Source: Rheinheimera texasensis DSM 17496 (GTDB lineage: Bacteria; Pseudomonadota; Gammaproteobacteria; Enterobacterales; Alteromonadaceae). From it: 64,000 nucleotides of DNA. The translations under genes were made by a program, and so were the position numbers. Every line of letters starts with the position of its first letter. The first letter of the stretch is position 1. A model generated the notes under the pieces. It made no database searches. It worked only from the letters and a program-made list of their open reading frames with translations, and had not been told where the DNA came from. Shown piece after piece: positions 32,378 to 42,195 of the stretch. The stretch is from NCBI RefSeq assembly GCF_000711985.1, contig NZ_KL544007.1, positions 124,001 to 188,000 on the forward strand. Direction: 5' to 3'.

Positions 32378-32704
32378 ATGTTTAAAGGTGGCATGGGTAA
32401 CATCATGAAACAGGCGCAGGCGATGCAGGAAAAAATGCAGCGTGCGCAGGAAGAAATCGCCCGGCTGGAAGTGACCGGTGAAGCCGGCGCCGGCATGGTG
32501 AAAGTCACAATGACGGGCAATCACAACGTACGCCGCATCAGCATCGATGACAGCCTGATGGCTGACGACAAAGAAATGCTGGAAGACTTAATCGCTGCAG
32601 CCATTAACGATGCGGTGCGTCGCGTCGAAGAAACCAGCAAAGAGCGGATGGCCTCTGTCACTGGCGGCATGCAGTTACCACCAGGCTTTAAAATGCCATT
32701 CTAA
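32378..32704 (+). CDS. ybaB: YbaB/EbfC family nucleoid-associated protein
   Basis: A small DNA-binding protein of 108 aa that coats DNA in the nucleoid. The N-terminal [21 protein letters not shown] helix, the central [18 protein letters not shown] and the C-terminal LPPGFKMPF are typical. It lies between dnaX and recR, as in most gammaproteobacteria. Confidence 0.95.
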   Translation: MFKGGMGNIMKQAQAMQEKMQRAQEEIARLEVTGEAGAGMVKVTMTGNHNVRRISIDDSLMADDKEMLEDLIAAAINDAVRRVEETSKERMASVTGGMQLPPGFKMPF

Positions 32705-32727
32705 GCAGTTGCGGGCTGAGGTTATTG

Positions 32728-33330
32728 ATGGGTAAACATACGCCGCTGGTGCAAAAGCTGATTGATGCGTTACGGGTCCTGCCGTCGGTCGGGCCAAAAT
32801 CAGCGCAGCGGATGGCCTATCAGTTGCTCGAACGCAATCGCGAAGCGGGCCTGCAGCTGGCGGATGCACTGCAGGCGGCCATGAGTAAAGTCGGGCATTG
32901 CCAGCGTTGCCGGACTTTTTGTGAGGGCCAGATCTGCCAGATCTGCGCCCATCCCATTCGCGGGCAGAGTTCTGTGCTCTGTATCGTCGCCAGTGCCGCA
33001 GATTTGTTTGCTATTGAACAAACCGGTTTATTCGCAGGCCGTTACTTCGTCTTACGCGGCCAGCTGTCACCACTTGATGGCGTGGGGCCGGCAGAGCTTG
33101 GCCTCGATGCTTTGTCACAACAACTGGTACAAGGCAAAATCGAAGAAGTGATCCTGGCTACCAATCCGACGGTTGAAGGTGAAGCTACCGCGTTTTATAT
33201 CGCCGAACTGTGCCGGAAACACAATATTCAGGTCTCGCGCCTCGCGCAGGGCATGCCGGTTGGCGGTGAGCTGGAGTACCTCGACGGCAGTACCTTGTCT
33301 TATGCGCTGAGCGGCCGCAAACCGTTTTAA
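32728..33330 (+). CDS. recR: Recombination protein RecR
   Basis: Forms the RecFOR/RecOR complex that loads RecA at single-stranded gaps. 200 aa. Features are the helix-hairpin-helix region [17 protein letters not shown], the C4 zinc finger [16 protein letters not shown] and the Toprim domain ([29 protein letters not shown]). The frame includes an upstream TTG at 32725; ATG 32728 is preferred. Confidence 0.96.
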   Translation: MGKHTPLVQKLIDALRVLPSVGPKSAQRMAYQLLERNREAGLQLADALQAAMSKVGHCQRCRTFCEGQICQICAHPIRGQSSVLCIVASAADLFAIEQTGLFAGRYFVLRGQLSPLDGVGPAELGLDALSQQLVQGKIEEVILATNPTVEGEATAFYIAELCRKHNIQVSRLAQGMPVGGELEYLDGSTLSYALSGRKPF

Positions 33331-33410
33331 ATCCCCACGAATCTGATTGCAGCCTTCCGGCTGGTGGTTATTCGTTTATCCTCTGTTGTTGGGCCTTCTC
33401 AGTCAAAGCC

Positions 33411-33439
33411 CTTGAAAAAAAATCCCCCGACCTCATATC
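33411..33439 (+). promoter_or_regulatory. Sigma-32-type heat-shock promoter of htpG
   Basis: -35 CTTGAAA (33411-33417), 13-nt spacer, -10 CCTCATAT (33431-33438; consensus CCCCATNT). It lies 87 bp before the htpG start codon, and htpG is a known sigma-32 target in E. coli. Confidence 0.75.
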
Positions 33440-33525
33440 TGAAGCCGAATGAACAGGCTCGCTGGTGCGCGGTGTTCGCCGTTGCCAGTGCCAGGCCGAA
33501 GAATTGAGTGTGAAAGGAGCGGTAG

Positions 33526-35448
33526 ATGACTGAAACAACACAAAAACAAACCCATGGCTTTCAGGCCGAAGTCAAACAGTTGCTGCAACTGATGATCCAT
33601 TCTTTGTATTCCAACAAAGAAATTTTCCTGCGTGAATTGATCTCCAACGCGTCTGATGCTGCTGACAAACTACGTTTCCTGGCCTTATCGGACAGCAGCC
33701 TGTACGGCAATGACGGTGATTTACGCGTCCGCGTGACTCTGGATGAAGCGGCCAAAACCATTACCATCAGCGACAATGGTATTGGTATGACGCGGGATGA
33801 AGTGATCAGTCACTTAGGTACTATTGCCAAATCCGGTACTAAAGAATTTTTCTCGCAGTTAAGCGGCGACCAGAGCAAAGATTCCAAGTTAATTGGTCAG
33901 TTCGGTGTTGGTTTTTATTCGGCATTTATCGTCGCCGACAAAGTCACAGTACGCACGTTAAAAGCTGGTGCCGCGCCGGACAGCGCAGTGGAATGGGAAT
34001 CAGCCGGTGAAGGCGATTACACATTGGCACCAGCGGACAAAACCAGCCGCGGGACCGACATTATCCTGCACCTGCGCGAAGGCGAGTCCGAGTTTTTAAG
34101 CAAGTGGAAAGTCGAAAGTATCATCACTAAATATTCTGATCACATCTCCATCCCGGTTGAAATGTGGGAAGAAGGCACTCCAGCGCGGGAAGAAGACGGC
34201 GAGACCATCCCGGCGACCGAAGGCAGCTGGAAAGCCGTTAACAAAGCGACTGCCCTGTGGATGCGGGATAAATCTGAAATCAGTGACGACGAATACAACG
34301 AATTCTACAAGCACATTTCCCACGACTGGACAGAGCCACTGAGCTGGAGCCACAACAAAGTTGAAGGCAATACCAACTACACCAGCCTGTTATATGTGCC
34401 GAAAAAAGCGCCGTTTGACCTGTGGAACCGCGACGCCCGTCATGGCCTGAAACTCTATGTACAGCGTGTCTTTATCATGGATGACGCCGAGCAGTTTATG
34501 CCAAGCTACTTGCGTTTTATCAAAGGCGTACTGGACTCCAGCGATCTGCCACTGAACGTATCGCGTGAAATTCTGCAGGATACTAAAGTGACTCAGAGCC
34601 TGCGCAAGGGCTGCACTTCGCGCGTGCTGAAAATGCTGGAAAAAATGGCCAAAGCTGAAGACCAAAGCGAATATCAGACGTTCTGGACTGAATTTGGTCA
34701 GGTGTTAAAAGAAGGCCCGGCTGAAGATCATGCGAATAAAGAAAGCATCGCCAAGCTGCTGCGGTTTGCTTCAACGCACGAAGACAGCGCAACACAAAGC
34801 GTTGGTTTAGAGGCTTATGTCAGCCGGATGAAAGAAGGTCAGGACGAGATTTATTTCCTGGTCGCCGACAGCTACGAAGCCGCGAAACACAGTCCGCATT
34901 TGGAAGTGTTCCGCAAAAAAGGCCTCGAAGTGCTGCTGTTATCCGATCGTATCGACGAATGGCTGATGCAGCACCTCACTGAATTTGACGGTAAAAAACT
35001 GCGTTCAGTGGCCAAAGGCGGCTTAGATCTGTCGAAGCTGGATGACGAAGACACCAAAAAAGCCCAGGAAGAGTCAGAAAAACAATTTGCCGCCGTGGCA
35101 GAGCGTTTTAAAACAGCACTGGGCGACCAGGTGAAAGATGTCAAAGTCAGTCATCGTTTGACCGACAGCCCGGCTTGCGTCGTCACCGACGAGTTTGATA
35201 TGAGCACGCAGATGATCAAACTGATGGAATCTGTTGGCCAGAAAGTACCGGAAGTGAAACCGATTTTTGAACTGAATCCGGAGCATCAGCTGGTGCGCCA
35301 TGTGGCGGACGTGCAGGACGAAGCACAGTTTAAGCAATGGGCCGAAGTACTGTTTGAACAGGCGCTGCTGGCCGAGCGCGGCAGCCTGAAAAACCCGGCG
35401 ACATTTGTCACGCGGTTAAACAGCCTGTTGATGTCGCTGGCGAAATAG
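33526..35448 (+). CDS. htpG: Chaperone protein HtpG (Hsp90)
   Basis: ATP-dependent Hsp90-family chaperone of 640 aa (E. coli 624). GHKL ATPase motifs are present: [45 protein letters not shown] and [10 protein letters not shown]. The middle domain ([31 protein letters not shown]) and the C-terminal dimer region follow. Ribosome-binding site AAAGGAG precedes the ATG. It is preceded by a sigma-32-type promoter and followed by a strong terminator. Confidence 0.97.
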   Translation: MTETTQKQTHGFQAEVKQLLQLMIHSLYSNKEIFLRELISNASDAADKLRFLALSDSSLYGNDGDLRVRVTLDEAAKTITISDNGIGMTRDEVISHLGTIAKSGTKEFFSQLSGDQSKDSKLIGQFGVGFYSAFIVADKVTVRTLKAGAAPDSAVEWESAGEGDYTLAPADKTSRGTDIILHLREGESEFLSKWKVESIITKYSDHISIPVEMWEEGTPAREEDGETIPATEGSWKAVNKATALWMRDKSEISDDEYNEFYKHISHDWTEPLSWSHNKVEGNTNYTSLLYVPKKAPFDLWNRDARHGLKLYVQRVFIMDDAEQFMPSYLRFIKGVLDSSDLPLNVSREILQDTKVTQSLRKGCTSRVLKMLEKMAKAEDQSEYQTFWTEFGQVLKEGPAEDHANKESIAKLLRFASTHEDSATQSVGLEAYVSRMKEGQDEIYFLVADSYEAAKHSPHLEVFRKKGLEVLLLSDRIDEWLMQHLTEFDGKKLRSVAKGGLDLSKLDDEDTKKAQEESEKQFAAVAERFKTALGDQVKDVKVSHRLTDSPACVVTDEFDMSTQMIKLMESVGQKVPEVKPIFELNPEHQLVRHVADVQDEAQFKQWAEVLFEQALLAERGSLKNPATFVTRLNSLLMSLAK

Positions 35449-35466
35449 TACACAGTGCAATACTGA

Positions 35467-35500
35467 CAAAACCCGGTTTTATGCCGGGTTTTGTTTATTT
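35467..35500 (+). terminator. Intrinsic terminator after htpG
   Basis: Perfect 10-bp stem CAAAACCCGG/CCGGGTTTTG with a 7-nt loop (35467-35493), followed by a T-rich run. Confidence 0.88.
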
Positions 35501-35659
35501 GCCGTGCAACTATCGTCGAATAGTGTTTAGCCGGCATTTTTGTGCATACTGCGGTTAGACCGGAGTTAGTACTAAAGTCGGCTTGCCGCTGGCTGCTCTG
35601 AGCAGCCGACAAATTCCTTGTCTGCTGACTGACATTATGTAAAGATCCAGCGCTTATAA

Positions 35660-36340
<681 letters not shown>

Positions 36341-36370
36341 ACCCAGCGCAGCAGGATTGCAGAATACAGA

Positions 36371-36402
36371 CAAAGCCCACGCCAGTGGGCTTTGTTGTTT
36401 TT
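36371..36402 (+). terminator. Intrinsic terminator after adk
   Basis: Perfect 10-bp stem CAAAGCCCAC/GTGGGCTTTG with a GCCA loop, then TTGTTTTT. Confidence 0.88.
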
Positions 36403-36580
36403 GCCGGCAAGACGCGGTCATTTGCATGGCCGGGGTGATTGCTAAATGACGGCCTTGTTTACACGCCGGTTGGTCTGCAACGTTTTTTTCGCGGCAACTG
36501 AACGGTTTTTTCTGCTTTCTCATTGATGCGAAAATGGTAGACTTTGAGCCAATTTCGCATAATTTCCAAGAGTTTATGCC

Positions 36581-37573
36581 ATGTTAGAACGTGCAGTCTC
36601 TGAATACGCGGTGGTTCTGGTCAATCTGGGCACGCCAGATGAACCGACAGTGCCTGCGGTGCAGCGTTATCTGAAACAATTTTTGTCTGATCAACGTGTT
36701 GTCGATTATCCGGCGATTTTATGGCAGTGCATTCTGCGCGGTATTATCCTGCCGTTTCGTGGCCGTCGTGTGGCGAAGCTTTATCAGTCGATCTGGTGGG
36801 AACAAGGCTCGCCACTGCGGGTGATCACTGAGCGTCAGACCGAAGCGCTGGCCAAACGCCTGGAATTAAGTGATACACCGGTACAAGTGCGTTACGCCAT
36901 GACTTATGGCTCGCCATCGATTGCGTCGGTGCTGGATGATTTGACTGCGCACGGCGTCAGCCGTTTTGTAGTGATACCGCTGTATCCGCAATATTCGGCC
37001 ACGACCACAGCGGCTATTTCCGACCAAATCGCGTTGTATCAGCAGCAACGCCGTGATATTGCCGAAATCCGCCTGGTCAAACACTATCACCACACGGCGG
37101 TCTATCGCAAAGCTCTGGCAGGTTCGGTGCAAATGTTCTGGCAGCAACATGGTCAGGCCGACAAATTGCTGTTGTCCTTCCACGGCATCCCGGAGCGTTT
37201 TGTCCGTCTGGGCGACCCCTATGAGCGGCATTGCCGCGAAACTGCCGCCAATCTGGCAGAGGACCTGGGCTTAACGCCGGAGCAGGTGCTGGTCAGCTTC
37301 CAGTCGCGTGTCGGCAAAGAAAAATGGCTGCAGCCTTATACCGATGAATTACTGGAGAAATTACCAGCGCAGGGTGTGAAACGATTGCAGGTGTTGTGTC
37401 CGGCGTTTGCGGCGGATTGTTTGGAAACTCTGGAAGAAATCGCCGTTGAAAATAAAGAAGTATTTTTGCACGCCGGTGGCACTGATTATCAATATATTCC
37501 GGCGCTGAACTCGGCGCCATGCCATATTCGGGTGTTTCAGCAACTAGTCCAACAACAATTATCGGGGTGGTAA
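36581..37573 (+). CDS. hemH: Ferrochelatase
   Basis: Inserts Fe2+ into protoporphyrin IX to make heme. 330 aa. VLVNLGTPDEPTVPAVQRYL opens the protein. The metal-binding SFHGIPERF histidine and the CPAFAADCLETLEEI stretch with its conserved glutamates are present. The position after adk is as in E. coli. Its stop codon shares a base with the next ATG (TAATG), coupling it to the MAPEG gene. Confidence 0.96.
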   Translation: MLERAVSEYAVVLVNLGTPDEPTVPAVQRYLKQFLSDQRVVDYPAILWQCILRGIILPFRGRRVAKLYQSIWWEQGSPLRVITERQTEALAKRLELSDTPVQVRYAMTYGSPSIASVLDDLTAHGVSRFVVIPLYPQYSATTTAAISDQIALYQQQRRDIAEIRLVKHYHHTAVYRKALAGSVQMFWQQHGQADKLLLSFHGIPERFVRLGDPYERHCRETAANLAEDLGLTPEQVLVSFQSRVGKEKWLQPYTDELLEKLPAQGVKRLQVLCPAFAADCLETLEEIAVENKEVFLHAGGTDYQYIPALNSAPCHIRVFQQLVQQQLSGW

Positions 37574-37950
37574 TGATCACAGCAATCTATGCGGCCATTT
37601 TGGCCGTGATGTATGTCGTGCTGGCGTTAGCGGTGGTGCGTCAGCGCTTTAAACTGCGCGTTGGCTTAGGCGATGGTCAACAACCGGAACTGATTAAAGC
37701 TATCCGCATCCATGGCAACTTCGCCGAATATGTACCGCTTTTGTTGGTGATTATGTTGATTGCCGAGCAACAGCAGGCTGCCTCCTGGCAAATACATCTG
37801 TTAGGCGTGTTGACTTTGGGTGGTCGCTTGTTGCATTTAACCGGATTAAGCCGGTCCAGCGGCACCTCAATTCCCCGCTTTTTAGGCATGATTGCGACTT
37901 TCATTGCCTTGTTGTGTGGTGCAGCATTTTTGCTGCTCAATACATGGTAA
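37573..37950 (+). CDS. MAPEG family inner-membrane protein
   Basis: A 125-aa protein with four hydrophobic segments and the MAPEG pattern (RVGLGDGQQPELIKAIRIHGNFAEYVPL). It is related to microsomal glutathione S-transferase-like proteins; members are membrane-bound and often of unknown substrate. Start ATG 37573 overlaps the hemH stop codon; the upstream extension of the frame is hemH sequence. The next gene overlaps by 7 bp. Confidence 0.88.
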   Translation: MITAIYAAILAVMYVVLALAVVRQRFKLRVGLGDGQQPELIKAIRIHGNFAEYVPLLLVIMLIAEQQQAASWQIHLLGVLTLGGRLLHLTGLSRSSGTSIPRFLGMIATFIALLCGAAFLLLNTW

Positions 37951-38711
37951 AACAACTGGGCAGCGGCAGGCCGGTTTTATTACTGCACAGTTCGATGTCC
38001 AGCCATCGGCAGTGGCTTGGCCTTGTCAGCGAACTTTCTGCCAATAGGCAGTGTTTGTTGCCGGATTTGACTGGTTATGGCGGCACTGATTTACCCCGGC
38101 AGCAACCCTGGTCTTTGGCTGCAGAAGCACAAGCTTTACTGCAAAAGGTTCCGGCAGAGCTCAGAGAACAGCCGGTTGACCTGGTGGGGCACTCCTATGG
38201 CGGAGCGTTGGCACTACATCTGGCACGTTGCCAACAGCTAAAAATCAACAAGCTTGTGCTGTTTGAGCCAGTGGCTTTTCATTTATTGCCGCAACTACCC
38301 GATGCCAGCAGTTTATGGCAGGAAGTGCGGACTCTGGCTGATGCTTTACCCAACTTGCCTGATGAGGCTGCCGCGCAGCGTTTTATCGATTATTGGCAGC
38401 AGGATGGTTTTTTCGCTGCCTTACCGCAGCGAATGCAACAACAAATGGCAGCTCAGGTCGCAAAGGTGACACTGGATTTCCAGGCGCTCAGTCAGGAACC
38501 TGCGAGCTTTGCTGACTATGCTGGCGCAATACCAGATAAAGTGTTGATGTTGACGGGGCGCAGAAGCCGGGCGCCAGCACAGCGTATTGCGCGGGCATTA
38601 GCTGACGCGTTGCCGCAGGCCGAATTAGTCACGCTCAATTGCGGTCATATGGGGCCTGTGACTGATCCTCAGCTGGTTAATCCGCTTATTTTGCAGTTTT
38701 TGCAGGGGTAA
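37944..38711 (+). CDS. Alpha/beta hydrolase
   Basis: A 255-aa alpha/beta-hydrolase fold enzyme. The oxyanion region is VLLLHSSMSSHRQW, the nucleophile elbow is DLVGHSYGGALAL, and the catalytic histidine lies in LNCGHMGPV. No signal peptide is visible. The substrate is unknown. It is translationally coupled to the MAPEG gene and ends in a strong bidirectional terminator shared with convergent ibpA. Confidence 0.85.
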   Translation: MVKQLGSGRPVLLLHSSMSSHRQWLGLVSELSANRQCLLPDLTGYGGTDLPRQQPWSLAAEAQALLQKVPAELREQPVDLVGHSYGGALALHLARCQQLKINKLVLFEPVAFHLLPQLPDASSLWQEVRTLADALPNLPDEAAAQRFIDYWQQDGFFAALPQRMQQQMAAQVAKVTLDFQALSQEPASFADYAGAIPDKVLMLTGRRSRAPAQRIARALADALPQAELVTLNCGHMGPVTDPQLVNPLILQFLQG

Positions 38712-38716
38712 AAACA

Positions 38717-38750
38717 GATAAAGCCGCAGAATGCGGCTTTATCTTTTATT
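38717..38750. terminator. Bidirectional terminator between hydrolase and ibpA
   Basis: Perfect 12-bp stem GATAAAGCCGCA/TGCGGCTTTATC with a GAA loop (38717-38743), with T-rich sequence on the right and A-rich sequence on the left. Confidence 0.9.
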
Positions 38751-38757
38751 AAATTGT

Positions 38758-39264
38758 TTAATTGGTGCCGGTCGGCAGAACCACTGCATCCTGCACCAGT
38801 TCAGTGTTGGCTGCTGGTTGCTGGGGCAGCACTGCGGTTGGCTGGCCGGTCTGGATGGCAATCTTACGTGGTTTTAACGCATCCGGAATTTCGCGCAGCA
38901 GTTCGATATGCAATAAACCATGATGCACTGTGGCGCCTGTCACGCGGACATAATCCGACAACTGGAATTTGCGTTCAAAATTGCGCTCGGCAATGCCCTG
39001 ATGCAGGAAACGACGGTCTTCGGTTTTGTCGCTCTTCTGCCCGCGGACAAACAATGTATTGCGCTCAGTATCAATGCTGAGTTCGTGCGGTTCAAAACCT
39101 GCCACAGCCATGGTGATGCGGTATTGATCTTCCCCGGTGACTTCAATATTGTATGGCGGATAAGCCGGTTGTTTTTCATTGCGGGCGGCTGCATCCATCA
39201 GGTTGGCCAGGTGATCAAAACCGATAAATGAACGGTAAAAAGGGCTGAAATCAAAAGCGTGCAT
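38758..39264 (-). CDS. ibpA: Small heat-shock protein Hsp20 (IbpA-like)
   Basis: An ATP-independent holdase of the IbpA/B type, 168 aa. The alpha-crystallin domain (about 35-130) includes YNIEVTGEDQYRITMAVAGF, the beta-strand LFVRGQK, the GIAERNFERKFQLSDYV signature and LLHIELLREIP. The C-terminal IxI-like tail is PRKIAIQ. An in-frame TTG upstream (39270) is less likely than ATG 39264. A sigma-32-type promoter lies about 110 bp upstream, and the leader has a possible ROSE-like pairing over the ribosome-binding site. Confidence 0.93.
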   Translation of the reverse strand: MHAFDFSPFYRSFIGFDHLANLMDAAARNEKQPAYPPYNIEVTGEDQYRITMAVAGFEPHELSIDTERNTLFVRGQKSDKTEDRRFLHQGIAERNFERKFQLSDYVRVTGATVHHGLLHIELLREIPDALKPRKIAIQTGQPTAVLPQQPAANTELVQDAVVLPTGTN

Positions 39265-39373
39265 AGTCAAACCTCACTAATTTCTTTGTTAAGCAAATCA
39301 GACAGTTAATGGCCAACCCAATTGGCGGAGGCCGGGATATAACAAGCCGCGTCGCGGCCTTGCCATATCCCTT

Positions 39374-39401
39374 TAATAAGGTTTGTCAGTCTTTTTTCAA
39401 G
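39374..39401 (-). promoter_or_regulatory. Sigma-32-type heat-shock promoter of ibpA
   Basis: Read on the minus strand: -35 CTTGAAA (39401-39395), 13-nt spacer, -10 CCTTATTA (39381-39374; consensus CCCCATNTA). The spacer length is the same as at the htpG promoter. It lies immediately downstream of the tpx-like gene. Confidence 0.6.
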
Positions 39402-39409
39402 CGGTGGAA

Positions 39410-40012
39410 TTAAGATTTTTTACCGGCAAATTGCTTCAGTGTACTCAAGGCTGCGGTGTAATCCGGCTCTTCAGACAGTTTGGGCACCAGCTGCTGGTAC
39501 ACCAGTTTGCCGTTGCGATCAACAATCAGCACGGCGCGGGTTAATAAGCCCATGTCTTTTATCCGCAAGCCATAACTGGAACCGAAATCACCCCAAACTG
39601 CATCGGACAACACCAACAATTTGTCGACCTGTTCTTTCTGGCAGAAGCGTTTCTGCGCAAAAGGTAAATCGTTGGAAATGGTCAGAATCACCACGTCGGC
39701 CGGTAATGCGCTGACTTCCTGATTAAATTTTTTCGTTTGAATTGAGCAGACACCGGTGTCCAGGCTTGGGACTGTACTGATCAGCACGGTTTTACCGGCA
39801 AAATCGCTCAGTTTAACCGGTTTAAAGCTGGCATCCGCCACTTTAAAATCTGGTGCCAGGGTTTGTAATGCGACTGGTGTGCCTTGCAATTCCAGTGGCC
39901 GCTCGCCGGCTTTAACTTCAGACAGCCTAACCGGCAGGTTGGCGGTTAAATCAGCCGCCAACAGCAGGGGACTACTTAGCAACAAAAATGCAGAGGCTAC
40001 AGCTTTTAACAT
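39410..40012 (-). CDS. tpx: Thiol peroxidase (Tpx-like) with signal peptide
   Basis: An atypical 2-Cys peroxiredoxin that reduces hydroperoxides. 200 aa. The peroxidatic cysteine lies in SLDTGVCSIQTKKF and the resolving cysteine in AQKRFCQKEQ. The N-terminus MLKAVASAFLLLSSPLLLAAD is a signal peptide or lipid-exported leader, so the enzyme should be periplasmic. The frame is open upstream to 40123, but ATG 40012 has the only good ribosome-binding site (AAAGGA) and starts the signal peptide. Confidence 0.88.
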   Translation of the reverse strand: MLKAVASAFLLLSSPLLLAADLTANLPVRLSEVKAGERPLELQGTPVALQTLAPDFKVADASFKPVKLSDFAGKTVLISTVPSLDTGVCSIQTKKFNQEVSALPADVVILTISNDLPFAQKRFCQKEQVDKLLVLSDAVWGDFGSSYGLRIKDMGLLTRAVLIVDRNGKLVYQQLVPKLSEEPDYTAALSTLKQFAGKKS

Positions 40013-40147
40013 AGGAGTTCCTTTTAAAAAAGTATGGAATACAGAGACTAACAGTGAAAAATTCATCCGGCAAAAGCCGGGACAGGTTCGCATATTACGA
40101 CCGTAGGCGCTACACTGGTTCATATCCCTCTGCGTTGTGAGTCTTGA

Positions 40148-41182
40148 ATGGTAGCAGCTGTCCTAATCTGTGATGATTCAAATTTAGCCCGAAAGCAAAT
40201 GGCCCGTAGTCTGCCGGCAGACTGGCAGGATAAAGTCAGTTTTGCCGGTCATGGCCAGGAAGCGATGGAGGTGCTGAAACGCCAACCCATCGATTTGCTA
40301 TTCCTCGATTTAAATATGCCAATTCTGGATGGATATGGCGTGTTACAGGCCATTCAGGCTCAACAAATTCCGGTGAAAGTGGTGGTCGTCTCCGGCGACA
40401 TCCAACCAGAAGCCCGCGAACGGGTGTTGGCATTTGGCGCCCTCGATTTTATTAAAAAACCCGTGTCGGCGGAAAAACTGCAGGAAGTGCTGCAACAGTT
40501 CAACGCGGTTCATACGGTGCAGGACAGCCAGAAAGTGCTGGATCGCGCCTTTGCCGCCAACCATCACAGCAGTGCCAATTTTGCATTAGATCCGGTGTTA
40601 CGTGATGTGTTTCAGGAATTGACCAACGTAGCGATGGGGCAGGCTGGCGATTTGCTGGCGCGACTGCTGAAAGTCTTCGTGAAACTGCCAATCCCGAATG
40701 TAAACGTGATTGAAGTCAGTGAGTTACATATGGCGATCGCGTCAGTGGAACAAAAACAAACTACATCCGCTGTTTGTCAGGGGTTTATCGGTGGTGGCGT
40801 GTCCGGTGAAGCGCTGTTGATTTTGAATGACTCCAGCTTCGCTGACATTGCTAAATTGCTGAAATACGAAGGGAAGTTAACTTCGAAAACAGAACTCGAG
40901 TTGCTGATGGATATCGGCAATATTCTGATTGGTGCTGTACTCAAAGGCCTCGCTGAACAAATTGATATGTCGTTCAGTCAGGGGCACCCGGTGGTGCTGG
41001 GCCAACATGCACCGGTCAGTGAAATGATTAAAGCAAATGCAAGGCGTTGGAAACGCACCCTTGCGATTGAAATCAGCTATGGCATCGAGAACTACAACAT
41101 CAATTGTGATTTGCTGCTGCTGTTTACCGAAGACAGTATTAAAACACTGAATTACAAAGTCGAATTCCTGTTAGAAGAGTAA
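40148..41182 (+). CDS. Response regulator with CheC-like phosphatase domain
   Basis: A 344-aa two-domain signalling protein. The receiver domain (1-120) has acidic Asp9/Asp10, phosphoacceptor Asp54 in FLDLNMP and Lys104 in IKKP. The C-terminal domain (about 150-344) is CheC/CheX-like, with phosphatase motifs FQELTNVAMGQAGD (E-x2-N) and LLMDIGNILIGAVLKGL (D-x2-N). Such proteins dephosphorylate CheY or themselves. It is 2 bp upstream of the PAS-GGDEF gene, so the pair likely forms one signalling unit linking phosphorelay and c-di-GMP. Confidence 0.88.
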   Translation: MVAAVLICDDSNLARKQMARSLPADWQDKVSFAGHGQEAMEVLKRQPIDLLFLDLNMPILDGYGVLQAIQAQQIPVKVVVVSGDIQPEARERVLAFGALDFIKKPVSAEKLQEVLQQFNAVHTVQDSQKVLDRAFAANHHSSANFALDPVLRDVFQELTNVAMGQAGDLLARLLKVFVKLPIPNVNVIEVSELHMAIASVEQKQTTSAVCQGFIGGGVSGEALLILNDSSFADIAKLLKYEGKLTSKTELELLMDIGNILIGAVLKGLAEQIDMSFSQGHPVVLGQHAPVSEMIKANARRWKRTLAIEISYGIENYNINCDLLLLFTEDSIKTLNYKVEFLLEE

Positions 41183-41184
41183 CT

Positions 41185-42144
41185 ATGCAAAATATCAGTC
41201 CCGAAGTTGCCGAGGTGCATTGGCTGCTCGATATGTTCCAGACCGTGGATGTGGGCCTGGTTGTACTCACAGCTGATTATAAAATTCAGGTGTGGAACGG
41301 CTTTATGGAAAACCACAGCGGCCTGACCCCGCGGCAGGTGCGAGATCGCTATCTGTTTGATTTGTTCTCAGAAATTGATGAAGACTGGCTCAGACGTAAA
41401 TGTGACCCGGTGATCCTGCTGAAAAACCGCGCTTTTACAATCTGGGAACAGCGGCCCTTTATTTTTAAATTCCGCAACTATCGGCCTATCACCGGTGTTG
41501 CCGACTACATGTATCAGAACAGCACGATTTTCCCGATCACGGACCTGCGTGGCGTGGTGACGCACCTGTGCATGATTATTTATGACGTGACCGATGTCGC
41601 CACTAGCCGCTTGGAACTGGAGTCTATGAATGGTCAGTTGCGTCAGCTGTCAAAAACTGATTTTCTCACCGAGCTGAACAATCGCGGCACCTGGGAAGAG
41701 GCGCTGCAAAATGAATTTAAGCGCTTAAAACGCAGCGGGCACCAGGGCACTTTGTTGATGTGCGATATCGATCACTTTAAGCGCATTAATGACAACTATG
41801 GTCATGCCGCCGGCGACGTGGTGATCCGTCAGGTCGCACAAGCGGTGAAAAAGAATCTGCGTGAAACGGATGTAGCAGGCCGTTATGGTGGCGAAGAGTT
41901 TGCCGTTTTGCTGGTTGATACCTCTGCAGATCAGGCGCTGTATTTCGCCGAACGCTTGCGTAAAACTGTGGAGGGGCTGTCGATGGAGTTTAATCAGCAG
42001 CTGCTGAAGGCTACCGTCAGTGTCGGGATCGCTGAATATAAAGCTGACATGCTTGAACACAGGCAGTGGATTGAAGCCGCAGACAAAGCGTTGTACACCT
42101 CTAAGGCTGAAGGCCGCAACCGGGTGACGGTTGCCGACAAATAG
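41185..42144 (+). CDS. PAS-GGDEF diguanylate cyclase
   Basis: A 319-aa cyclase predicted to make c-di-GMP. The N-terminal PAS-like sensor domain (about 10-140) has GLVVLTADYKIQVWNGFMEN and ends in a PAC-like THLCMIIYDVTD. The GGDEF domain (about 155-315) has an intact GGEEF active site (235-239) and the inhibitory RETD site (226-229), five residues before it. No transmembrane segment is visible. It is directly downstream of the Rec-CheC gene and closes with a bidirectional terminator. Confidence 0.93.
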   Translation: MQNISPEVAEVHWLLDMFQTVDVGLVVLTADYKIQVWNGFMENHSGLTPRQVRDRYLFDLFSEIDEDWLRRKCDPVILLKNRAFTIWEQRPFIFKFRNYRPITGVADYMYQNSTIFPITDLRGVVTHLCMIIYDVTDVATSRLELESMNGQLRQLSKTDFLTELNNRGTWEEALQNEFKRLKRSGHQGTLLMCDIDHFKRINDNYGHAAGDVVIRQVAQAVKKNLRETDVAGRYGGEEFAVLLVDTSADQALYFAERLRKTVEGLSMEFNQQLLKATVSVGIAEYKADMLEHRQWIEAADKALYTSKAEGRNRVTVADK

Positions 42145-42161
42145 TGCTGCGTCAGAAAAAC

Positions 42162-42195
42162 ATAAATCAGGCCGGCGTTTGCCGGCCTGATTTAT
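42162..42195. terminator. Bidirectional terminator between PAS-GGDEF and spoVR
   Basis: Perfect 15-bp stem ATAAATCAGGCCGGC/GCCGGCCTGATTTAT with a GTTT loop (42162-42195). It overlaps the spoVR stop codon. Confidence 0.88.
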
